From NCBI GenBank assembly GCA_937910905.1, contig CALEPV010000001.1, positions 1 to 16,491 of the forward strand: a DNA stretch of 16,491 nt, given 5' to 3'. Under the pieces are notes generated by a model. It ran no database searches and had not been told where the DNA came from. It saw nothing but the letters and a program-made list of their open reading frames with translations. This document shows positions 1 to 5,380 of the stretch, one piece after another. This stretch comes from an uncultured Prevotellaceae bacterium (GTDB lineage Bacteria > Bacteroidota > Bacteroidia > Bacteroidales > Bacteroidaceae). How positions within the stretch are numbered: the first letter of the stretch is position 1; the number at the start of each line of letters is the position of its first letter. The translations under genes and the position numbers were made by a program.

Positions 1-22
1 TGTCAAATGTAACTGATGACAT

Positions 23-247
23 ATGAATTGTACCAAGTTATTTTTTAACGATTACGTAATCTACCCCTACGAGTTGAGGCTCAACCAGCGGTCACGTCAC
101 CGCTACCGGCGGCGTTTAGCCGACTTCGACAAGCAGATAGAACGCGGCACACTGTTGCAACAGGAGGCCCGCATACGCCTGCAATGCAATCTTGCATTCC
201 TACAGAAGGCAAACTGTACAGATTTCCTTCACAGCCTTTCAAGATAA
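23..247 (+). CDS. C-terminal fragment of a DGR-type reverse transcriptase
   Basis: This 74-codon frame is rich in Arg and Lys. Its stretch VIYPYELRLNQRSRHRYRRR (residues 12-31), followed by an acidic/basic helix and a segment like LAFLQKANCTDF, resembles the region after the polymerase core in DGR reverse transcriptases, where an F-x-G-Y-type strand leads into a basic 'RSrrRyrRrL' helix and ends in a 'lafl.had' helix. The palm motif YxDD and all upstream motifs are absent, and two in-frame TGA codons sit just before the ATG, so by itself it cannot be a polymerase. The template repeat that follows within 50 bp supports a DGR origin. An incoming frame stops at 24-26 and overlaps the ATG as ATGA, so independent translation as a small coupled protein is possible. 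The 5' 30 bases belong to the inverted repeat also found at the right end. The family call comes from pattern recognition only. Confidence 0.55.
   Translation: MNCTKLFFNDYVIYPYELRLNQRSRHRYRRRLADFDKQIERGTLLQQEARIRLQCNLAFLQKANCTDFLHSLSR
26..55 (+). repeat. Left copy of a 30-bp perfect inverted repeat
   Basis: Bases 26-55 (AATTGTACCAAG...ACGATTAC) are the exact reverse complement of 16441-16470, with no mismatch over 30 bp. Identity stops at both edges: base 56 and base 25 differ from their counterparts. The copy lies inside the reverse-transcriptase-like frame at 23-247. The segment between the two copies is about 16.4 kb. Confidence 0.95.
50..61. repeat. 12-bp perfect palindrome at the inner edge of the inverted repeat
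   Basis: GATTACGTAATC reads the same on both strands. Its centre (between 55 and 56) is exactly the inner edge of the 30-bp inverted repeat. The right-hand repeat copy has only the half-site. It may be a recombination or binding site, or chance. Confidence 0.6.
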
Positions 248-284
248 ACGAGGATATAGCAAATGACAACAGATAGCACATTTC

Positions 285-440
285 CATGGAGCTCCAACCG
301 GGTGAATCGCGGCGGCAGCTGGAACAACAACGCCACGAACTGCCGTGTGGCTAACCGCAACAACAACACGCCATCGAACCGCAACAATAACCTGGGCTTC
401 CGCCTTGCTCCGCAGCTCAGCCGTGAATGCAGAAAGCAGT
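285..440 (+). other. DGR template repeat (TR)
   Basis: Read conceptually in the frame of the ATG at 263, bases 294-410 give a 39-residue segment with 14 Asn codons (12 AAC, 2 AAT) between conserved residues: VNRGGSWNNN, then CRVANRNNN, then NRNNNLGFRLA. This is the canonical C-type-lectin/formylglycine-enzyme-like end of DGR variable proteins, with adenines at the positions to be diversified. In known DGRs the TR RNA is copied by the reverse transcriptase with random insertion at adenines, and the cDNA replaces the variable repeat of a target gene. AAY codons can change to many amino acids but never to stop. The A-free stretch CTGGGCTTCCGCCTTGCT (392-409) is where the initiation-of-mutagenic-homology sequence would be expected. 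The exact ends are uncertain without the variable repeat, which I did not find in this window. It is probably a non-coding RNA rather than a gene. Confidence 0.82.
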
Positions 441-470
441 TCAACGGAAGAACAGGAAATGTAGGCTTGA

Positions 471-516
471 TTGGGAACGTGGTTTCCCAACGAATGAGGT
501 GGAACGTGCTTCCACC
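471..516 (+). ncRNA. Two tandem stem-loops downstream of the template repeat
   Basis: Hairpin 1 pairs TTGGGAA (471-477) with TTCCCAA (484-490) around a 6-nt loop. Hairpin 2 pairs GGTGGAA (498-504) with TTCCACC (510-516) around a 5-nt loop. Both stems are perfect 7-bp stems, and both contain GGAACGTG, offset by 27 nt, so they look like a duplicated structure. In DGRs, sequence just 3' of the TR is part of the template RNA and is needed for cDNA priming, and stem-loops are also known downstream of the variable repeat. These hairpins are probably part of that RNA. Neither is followed by a U tract, so they are not classical terminators. Confidence 0.6.
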
Positions 517-635
517 AAAGCGCATGGTCTCGAGTAGTCAACCCTAAGGCGAAAGATGCCATGCGCCACAATCATTCAGGAATAAATGCTATACGACCTA
601 ATCGTCATAATGTTGTAGCTGTTATAATTACTCCG

Positions 636-643
636 CAAAGGTA
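636..643 (-). promoter_or_regulatory. Bacteroidetes-type -7 box pointing towards the template repeat
   Basis: The minus strand reads TACCTTTG, a perfect TAnnTTTG box. A TTTG lies upstream on that strand (666-669) at 22 nt, slightly more than the usual 19-21. Transcription would run leftwards, antisense to the template repeat. No good plus-strand -7 box was seen for the caspase gene in 548-653, and I saw nothing else in that stretch. Confidence 0.4.
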
Positions 644-653
644 AACACAAATA

Positions 654-1580
654 ATGAATATGATGCAAAACGTGAAACAAAAACTTGTGCTGGCAGTGCT
701 GCTGCTTGCCTGCCAGCTGCCGATAGTGAGTTGGCAGAGTGCAGCCTGCGCGCAGACGCGGCGGGCACTGATATTCGGGCTGGGGGAGCAGGAGGATACG
801 CGGTGGGCGAAGCTCAGTGGCGATAACGATGTGCGGTATGTGAGGCAGATGCTGCTGAGAATGGGGTATGCCGACATACGTACTTTGGTGAATGAGCAGG
901 CCACGAAGCAGGGGATGACAGATGCGCTGCTGACGCTGGCGCTGCGGTGTGAGCGAGGAGACCATATATATATACACTACTCGGGGCACGGGCAGCTGAT
1001 GACGGATCTGGATGGGGATGAGAGACTGAAGTGGAGCAGTGGCCATGCAGGATACGACGAGGCATGGATACCCTACGATGCCTACATGACTCCGTGCAAT
1101 GAAGACAATGGGGAGAAGCACCTGAGCGACGATGAGGTGGCCTACTACCTGCGGGCCATACGTAAGCGCATAGGGCGGCGAGGGCGCCTAACGGTGGTGG
1201 TGGATGCGTGCCACAGCGGAGATGCCACTGCTGCGGCGGACAGCGATGAGGACGACGAGGTAGTGCGAGGTGTGGACACGAAGTTCGTGGTGCCGCTTGA
1301 CCCTGCAGTACCGCAGGCTACGCAGGTCGTGCGGGAGGAGTGGCAGACGATCAGTGCCTGCAAGCCCTACCAGCTCAGCACGGAGATGAAGACTCCGCAG
1401 GTGGGCAAGCTGACCTATGCGCTCTACACGCTGGGTGCAGCGGCCTTCGAGCTGGACAATGCCGAGCTGGAGGCTGTGCTGACGCTGTTCATGGAGCAGC
1501 ACAAAGGACGGCTGACGCAGACACCGATGGTGAGAGGGGGAAAGAGGGGTGAGGGAAGAGGGAAGAGGGAAGAGTGGTGA
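654..1580 (+). CDS. Exported caspase-like peptidase (C14/metacaspase family)
   Basis: This 308-residue protein starts with a Lys-containing N-terminus and a hydrophobic segment (about 9-33, ending near CAQ), typical of a signal peptide, so the peptidase should act in the periplasm or envelope. The caspase fold follows at about 37-290: a first strand RRALIFGLG (36-44), an activation region SGDNDVRYV, the catalytic His in HYSGHG (His112) and the catalytic Cys in VVVDACHSGD (Cys186). Both dyad residues are present, so it should be active, probably cutting after Arg or Lys as in other bacterial members (family knowledge). The acidic stretch DSDEDDE (197-202) could be a Ca2+ or processing site. 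The domain's usual ending is near QTPMV (289-293), and the last 15 or so residues are encoded by a 7-bp tandem array, so they are probably not functional sequence. The gene heads a sigma factor/membrane protein/exported protein cluster on the same strand. Substrate unknown. Confidence 0.88.
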   Translation: MNMMQNVKQKLVLAVLLLACQLPIVSWQSAACAQTRRALIFGLGEQEDTRWAKLSGDNDVRYVRQMLLRMGYADIRTLVNEQATKQGMTDALLTLALRCERGDHIYIHYSGHGQLMTDLDGDERLKWSSGHAGYDEAWIPYDAYMTPCNEDNGEKHLSDDEVAYYLRAIRKRIGRRGRLTVVVDACHSGDATAAADSDEDDEVVRGVDTKFVVPLDPAVPQATQVVREEWQTISACKPYQLSTEMKTPQVGKLTYALYTLGAAAFELDNAELEAVLTLFMEQHKGRLTQTPMVRGGKRGEGRGKREEW

Positions 1581-1615
1581 GGGAAGATGGGTGAGTGGTG
1601 AGTGAAGAGTGAAAA
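1532..1615 (+). repeat. Array of twelve degenerate 7-bp repeats (GNGNNGA)
   Basis: From 1532 the sequence keeps an exact 7-bp period for 12 units. Clear units are GGGAAGA at 1553, 1560, 1567 and 1581, GTGGTGA at 1574 and 1595, GTGAAGA at 1602 and GTGAAAA at 1609. Nearly all bases are purines on the plus strand. The caspase gene runs into the array and stops in it (TGA 1578-1580). Since 7 is not a multiple of 3, a change in unit number would shift the frame of the caspase tail. Confidence 0.85.
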
Positions 1616-1646
1616 ATAGGGTTACAAATAATGAGATATTGCTTTA

Positions 1647-2309
1647 ATGGGTAAACAGACGTTCTTTGGTATGCTGCACAGGCGCAGCTATACGGATGCA
1701 GAGGTGGTGGAGCGGCTCGCACAACGCGACAGGGTGATGGAGGAGTGGTTCTACCACCGGGCACGGCGATATTTCGAGGAGCACTTCAACAGTGTGTTCT
1801 TCGACAAGGACCGGAGGCAGGAGGTGTTCCAGACGGCTTTCCTGAAGCTGTGGACAGAGGTGGACAACAGGCGCATACGCGTCAGCGAGGGCACCGTGTG
1901 CCGCCAGCAGAAGGATGGGCGGTGGCTGGCAATGACCTGCTCGCTCACCACATTCCTGATGGCCTTTGCCCGGACAGAGTATCGCGAGATAGTGCGCAGC
2001 ACAAAGGAGCAGACATTTGACGAGCTGTTCGAGACAGCGGCGAATGCCGACGTGATGCATACGGCATTTGACATCGAAGAGGATACCGACGTACTCAGGA
2101 GCCGTATCATAGATGAGTGCATACAGCAGATGTCGCCATCGTGCATAGAGATACTGACCCTATTCTACTATCAGGGCAAGAGTCTCGACCAGATAATGGA
2201 GCTGCGCAGCGACAAGACCAGCAGCAAGAACGGACTGAAGACTGCGAAGAACAAGTGCATGAACACACTGCGTGAACGCGTGGCTTCACGATGGACAGTG
2301 TATAATTGA
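1647..2309 (+). CDS. ECF-like sigma-70 family RNA polymerase sigma factor
   Basis: At 220 residues this has the size and two-domain layout of an extracytoplasmic-function sigma factor. A region-2-like part lies at about 25-115, with DRRQEVFQTAFLKLWTEV (55-72) matching the conserved region 2.2 helix, which has a D/E-hydrophobic-hydrophobic-QE-x-F-x-x-hydrophobic pattern. Region 4 lies at about 157-210: MSPSCIEILTLFYYQGKSL (162-180), then a helix-turn-helix ending in KNGLKTAKNKCMNTLRE (194-210). The linker and the region around 76-95 are longer than usual. It would direct core RNA polymerase to a specific promoter set. The caspase-like peptidase lies 66 bp upstream and the membrane protein 25 bp downstream, the usual place for a sigma regulator. 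The stop codon and last residues (TVYN) fall in a 7-bp repeat array. Family call firm, subgroup unknown. Confidence 0.85.
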   Translation: MGKQTFFGMLHRRSYTDAEVVERLAQRDRVMEEWFYHRARRYFEEHFNSVFFDKDRRQEVFQTAFLKLWTEVDNRRIRVSEGTVCRQQKDGRWLAMTCSLTTFLMAFARTEYREIVRSTKEQTFDELFETAANADVMHTAFDIEEDTDVLRSRIIDECIQQMSPSCIEILTLFYYQGKSLDQIMELRSDKTSSKNGLKTAKNKCMNTLRERVASRWTVYN

Positions 2310-2335
2310 CAATTGACAATAATGTATAATTGATA
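2299..2335 (+). repeat. 7-bp-period repeats between the sigma factor and membrane protein genes
   Basis: Units read TGTATAA, TTGACAA, TTGACAA, a 3-bp spacer, TGTATAA and TTGATAT. The sigma-factor stop codon (2307-2309) lies within the first TTGACAA unit, and the next ATG (2335) abuts the last unit, so the array fills the gap. Confidence 0.75.
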
Positions 2336-2946
2336 TGGAGGCAGAAGTTTATAATCCCGCAAGTGCTGATAGCTTGGAGCGGCTGATAGTGGCCCGGCTG
2401 GGCGAGAGGCAACAGAAAATTGAGCGTATGGCTGAATGGGAGCGCCCGCAGCGCAGCGTCTGGCTGCGGCATGTGACGGTGGCAATGGCTGTGGCTGCTA
2501 TGGTGGCAGTGGCCTTCATAGTGTGGCCCACAGCGCAGCAGACAGCTGTGTCGCCCATCGATGAGCTGGGCATTGAGGCTCCATATATCAGCAGAGAGTA
2601 CCGTGCCGCCATACCGGAGATTGGCGAGATAAACCAGCTGATAGCTGCACACAACTACGCGGATGCGCTGCCCAAGCTGGAGCAGGCTCTGGAACAGTCC
2701 GACCGTGAGATAGCAGAGATGGAGCAGGGACTCACGTATATGGACGATGACGAGCTGGCCTACGTGATGGAGATGGAGCAGAACTATAACGGTGAGCTGC
2801 GATGGGCATACATATATGTATTGGTGCAGGAGGGGCAGCACGGCGATGCACGTGCCCAAATCAAGCAGTACCTGAAGCTGCCAAAGCACCTGTGCTCCCA
2901 TCGCGACGAGGCTAAAGAGCTGAAGAATGCAATAAAGGAAAAATAA
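2335..2946 (+). CDS. Single-pass membrane protein with TPR-like helices; candidate sigma regulator
   Basis: The 203 residues form three parts. Residues 1-45 are charged and amphipathic (for example LIVARLGERQQKIERMAEWE, 18-36) and should be cytoplasmic. Residues 46-64 are one hydrophobic segment rich in Ala, Val and Met. The rest is soluble, with helix pairs that look like TPR repeats: INQLIAAHNYADALPKLEQA (99-118), and 155-181 around RWAYIYVLVQEGQHGDARAQ (156-175). By layout and position right after an ECF sigma gene it could be an anti-sigma factor or a sensor that releases one. However, the N-terminal region lacks the His/Cys zinc motif of ZAS-type anti-sigma factors, and no Pfam family is obvious. 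The envelope part may bind the exported neighbours. Function is inferred from context only. Confidence 0.75.
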   Translation: MEAEVYNPASADSLERLIVARLGERQQKIERMAEWERPQRSVWLRHVTVAMAVAAMVAVAFIVWPTAQQTAVSPIDELGIEAPYISREYRAAIPEIGEINQLIAAHNYADALPKLEQALEQSDREIAEMEQGLTYMDDDELAYVMEMEQNYNGELRWAYIYVLVQEGQHGDARAQIKQYLKLPKHLCSHRDEAKELKNAIKEK

Positions 2947-2997
2947 TGCAGCATGTTGGGTTACTTATAGCAGTGTGGTGCTTAAACTTGTGTAATC

Positions 2998-3032
2998 CAC
3001 AATTACAATGCACAATTCATAATTCACAATTA
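2998..3032 (-). repeat. 7-bp-period repeats, opposite orientation
   Basis: On the plus strand the units are CACAATT, ACAATGC, ACAATTC, ATAATTC and ACAATTA, five in a row with an exact 7-bp period. The reverse complement resembles the TTGTGAA/TTATGAA kind of unit, so this array lies in the opposite sense to the others. It fills part of the 100-bp gap after the membrane protein gene. I see no convincing promoter in the rest of that gap. Confidence 0.75.
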
Positions 3033-3046
3033 AACTACTTACAACT

Positions 3047-3733
3047 ATGAAACGACTGATTTCTATTCTCACAGTGGCTGCAATGACAACCATGATGTTT
3101 GCTCAGAGTGCCGTGGAGCTGGCACAGCAACAGCGCGAGCTGCGCGAAGTACAGATGCGTATGCTGCAAATGAAACCTTCCAAGAGTGCCAAGAAGGAGG
3201 CAAAGGCCTTGCGCAAGGAAGGCTGGCAGGTGCTGGCAGGCGAGATATCAATGGAGCAGCAGATCACGCGCAGCCAGCTATACGGCCAGGAGCCGATGGC
3301 GGATGAGGAGGGCAACAGCACGCTACGTTATATCACAGAACTTGGTATGAGCACATCGGGCAGCTATAATGCAGCCTATGCCGCAGCTCGCGCCAACGCT
3401 ATGACGGAGCTGGCATCGATGATGAAGACGCAGCTGATGGCTGTATGGCAGGCCAAGCAGGACAACGCCCAGAGTTCCAGCATATCGGCTACTACCAACG
3501 ACAAGTTCAACCAGCGGGTGGCAGGTATAGTGGATCAGAGCATCACTAATGCCATACCAGTGCTGACCATCTATCGCACACTACAGAACGGCAACTTCCA
3601 GGTGTTGGTACGTCTGGCGTTCGACAAGAAGGAACTGGCTGCCCGTCTCAAGCGTCAGATGCAGCAGGAGCTTGAGGACGAAGGCGATGCGCTCAACGAG
3701 GTGGTTGATGAGATGATGCGGGAGCATCTTTGA
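3047..3733 (+). CDS. Exported protein of unknown function, LPP20-like layout
   Basis: A 228-residue protein with a clear signal peptide (MKRLISILTV..., cleavage likely after MFAQ at 20). There is no lipobox Cys, so it should be soluble in the periplasm. Residues 22-60 form a charged Gln/Glu/Lys-rich helix. Residues 105-135 contain an Ala-rich helix (YAAARANAMTELASMMKTQL, 111-130), and 165-192 a pattern of Ile-Pro-Val-Leu then GNFQVLVRLAF. An Ala/Arg-rich 'AR.NA...LA' helix followed by such a strand recalls LPP20/DUF-type envelope lipoproteins, but this is a weak resemblance. The C-terminal 195-228 is again a charged helix ending in DEMMREHL. It sits between the membrane protein and the transglutaminase-like protein, with only 43 bp to the latter's likely start, which suggests a shared transcript. 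I do not assign a function. Confidence 0.75.
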   Translation: MKRLISILTVAAMTTMMFAQSAVELAQQQRELREVQMRMLQMKPSKSAKKEAKALRKEGWQVLAGEISMEQQITRSQLYGQEPMADEEGNSTLRYITELGMSTSGSYNAAYAAARANAMTELASMMKTQLMAVWQAKQDNAQSSSISATTNDKFNQRVAGIVDQSITNAIPVLTIYRTLQNGNFQVLVRLAFDKKELAARLKRQMQQELEDEGDALNEVVDEMMREHL

Positions 3734-3736
3734 GAA

Positions 3737-3757
3737 TGTAGAATGTGAAAAGTAAAA
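3737..3757 (+). repeat. Short run of 7-bp repeats
   Basis: Three units (TGTAGAA, TGTGAAA, AGTAAAA) follow the preceding stop codon by 3 bp. The unit TGTAGAA is the same as in the array at 5256. Confidence 0.55.
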
Positions 3758-3776
3758 TGGACAAAGTATGGCTGCC

Positions 3777-5255
3777 ATGAAACGCCTGCTGACGACAATT
3801 TGCATGACCCTGTGCCTGGCGCAGGGTCATGCGCAGGATTCGCACCAGCGATTGCAGAACTTCTTCAATGACTTCCGCCGCGAAGCTCACGAGGAGTTCA
3901 ATAGCTTCCGCCGCCAGTGCATGGCGGAGTATCTGAGCTTCCTGGCTGACCCCTGGAAGGAGTTCAATGCAGAGCAGACAGTGCCTGTGCCGCACGATGA
4001 GACGGTGCCGCCTGCACCGCCTGTACGTCCACACGACGATGAGCAGCCTGCACCTGTAGACGACACGCCTGTGGAGATTGACGAGGTGGTGACACCAGCC
4101 CCCGTGCCTCCACAGCCGCAGCCGGTGGCACCGATAGAGGAGGAGAGGGTGGAGGAGATGAAGTATGTCGACTTCAAATTCTACGGCACCTTGCTCAGAG
4201 TTCGCTTCGACAAGGCGGATTGTGTGCGTCTGAACCAGCTCAGCGAGCAGGCCGCAGCTGACGCCTTGAACCGTATGTCGCAACGCGGCTACGACAATCT
4301 GCTCATAGACTGCTTGGCGTTGCGTGATGAGCTACATCTCTGTGACTGGGCCTACGTGCAGATGGCGGGGACGCTGGCGCAGAGCATTGCGGACGGCCGC
4401 AAGAACGATGCTGCGCTGCTACAGGCCTATGTGCTGCTGCAGTCGGGCTACAGATGTCGTCTCGGAATGGATGCATCGCGGCTGTACATACTCGTAGCCA
4501 GCCCATACATAATCTTTGATTACAACTGCTACAGGCTGGACGGCATCCTCTACTATGGCTTGGAGCCCCTGCCATCCAGTATGTACATCAGCGAAGCCGG
4601 TTTCAGGCAGGAACGCACGCTCTCGCTTTCCATGCAGCAGTTGCCACAGCTGTCGCAGCAGCCAGGGCAGCCGCGCACTCTGGCATCGCAGTCGCATCCC
4701 AGCGTGAGTGCAACCGTGACATCCAATGAGAACATCATCCGCTTCCTGGGCGACTACCCTCGCTCGGAGTACGGAGGCGATGTGATGACCCAGTGGGCTA
4801 CATACGCCAATACGCCGCTGGATGCGAATGTGGCAGGCACGCTCTATCCCGCATTGCAGCGCCACATAGAGGGCAAGGGGCAAGTGGAAGCCGTGGGAGT
4901 GCTGCTGGAGTTCGTGCAGCAGACTATCATCTACGGCTACGACGATGAGCTGTGGGGCGGCGACCGCCCATTCTTTGCCGACGAGACATTGTACTATCCA
5001 TACGGCGACTGCGAGGACCACGCAATACTCTTTGCGCGACTGGTGCGCGACCTCTTGGGGCTGAACGTGGTGCTGGTCTACTATCCCGGCCACCTGGCAA
5101 CGGCTGTGGAGCTGACTGCACCATCGGCTCATGGCGACTATCTGGAGCTGAACGGGCGGCGCTTCTTCGTCTGCGATCCGACATCGTCGGAGCCTGTGGG
5201 TCGTACGCGCAGCGATATGGATAACCGCAAGGCGAAGGTCATTATGCTGCGATGA
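3777..5255 (+). CDS. Exported transglutaminase-like cysteine protein
   Basis: Start chosen at the second ATG (3777), because the signal peptide MKRLLTTICMTLCLAQGHAQ begins there; the ATG at 3768 would add MAA. Numbering is from 3777 (492 residues). Residues 30-63 hold three 11-residue repeats: FNDFRREAHEE, FNSFRRQCMAE and YLSFLADPWKE. A Pro/acidic-rich linker spans about 66-122, and a middle domain of unknown type about 130-320. The C-terminal domain has a transglutaminase-like triad: Cys412 in YGDCEDHA, His439 in PGHLATAV and Asp467 in FFVCDPT. The fold supports peptidase, amidase or crosslinking chemistry in the envelope (family knowledge), with substrate unknown. It closes the caspase/sigma cluster, and a 7-bp array follows its stop codon directly. 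The combination of helical repeats, Pro linker and transglutaminase-like domain seems to be a Bacteroidales pattern, from memory. Confidence 0.82.
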   Translation: MKRLLTTICMTLCLAQGHAQDSHQRLQNFFNDFRREAHEEFNSFRRQCMAEYLSFLADPWKEFNAEQTVPVPHDETVPPAPPVRPHDDEQPAPVDDTPVEIDEVVTPAPVPPQPQPVAPIEEERVEEMKYVDFKFYGTLLRVRFDKADCVRLNQLSEQAAADALNRMSQRGYDNLLIDCLALRDELHLCDWAYVQMAGTLAQSIADGRKNDAALLQAYVLLQSGYRCRLGMDASRLYILVASPYIIFDYNCYRLDGILYYGLEPLPSSMYISEAGFRQERTLSLSMQQLPQLSQQPGQPRTLASQSHPSVSATVTSNENIIRFLGDYPRSEYGGDVMTQWATYANTPLDANVAGTLYPALQRHIEGKGQVEAVGVLLEFVQQTIIYGYDDELWGGDRPFFADETLYYPYGDCEDHAILFARLVRDLLGLNVVLVYYPGHLATAVELTAPSAHGDYLELNGRRFFVCDPTSSEPVGRTRSDMDNRKAKVIMLR

Positions 5256-5318
5256 TGTAGAATGTATGATGTATAATGTATAATGTAGAATGTGAATCGT
5301 GAGTTAGGAATTGTGGAG
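5256..5318 (+). repeat. 7-bp repeat array (TGTANAA) after the transglutaminase-like gene
   Basis: Starting at the base after the stop codon, units are TGTAGAA, TGTATGA, TGTATAA, TGTATAA, TGTAGAA and TGTGAAT (5256-5297), then more decayed ones to about 5318. The recF promoter overlaps the decayed end. Confidence 0.85.
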
Positions 5319-5335
5319 TAAACACAGTACTTTTG
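5304..5335 (+). promoter_or_regulatory. Predicted promoter of recF
   Basis: A perfect Bacteroidetes -7 box, TACTTTTG (TAnnTTTG), lies at 5328-5335. TTAG at 5304-5307, 20 nt upstream, is a one-mismatch -33 box (TTTG). The start site should fall near 5341, leaving a leader of about 40 nt before the recF ATG. Confidence 0.6.
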
Positions 5336-5380
5336 CAGGCGATAGCGAGGAATGTTGCCTCGCAGGTAAATGAGACTGAA

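Noticed and set aside
471..516. Tandem hairpins as intrinsic terminators
   Set aside because: No U tract follows either stem, and the shared loop sequence fits a structured template RNA better.
263..547. 94-codon open frame across the template repeat as a protein gene
   Set aside because: The Asn-codon pattern and conserved residues are those of a DGR template repeat, which is an RNA template; there is no full lectin domain or export signal before it.
623..628. TATAAT as a promoter -10 box for the caspase gene
   Set aside because: Bacteroidetes housekeeping promoters use TAnnTTTG, and no matching -35 element lies at a proper distance.
1532..1615. CRISPR-like array
   Set aside because: Units are 7 bp with no spacers; it is a simple tandem repeat.
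2107..2901. 264-codon minus-strand open frame, and similar long antisense frames at 576-1121, 4419-5132 and 8288-8923
   Set aside because: They lie opposite well-supported genes, lack recognisable motifs and follow from codon bias of the real genes.
5333..5380. Longer recF start at a TTG codon
   Set aside because: It overlaps the predicted -7 box, and the ATG at 5381 gives the family's normal N-terminus.
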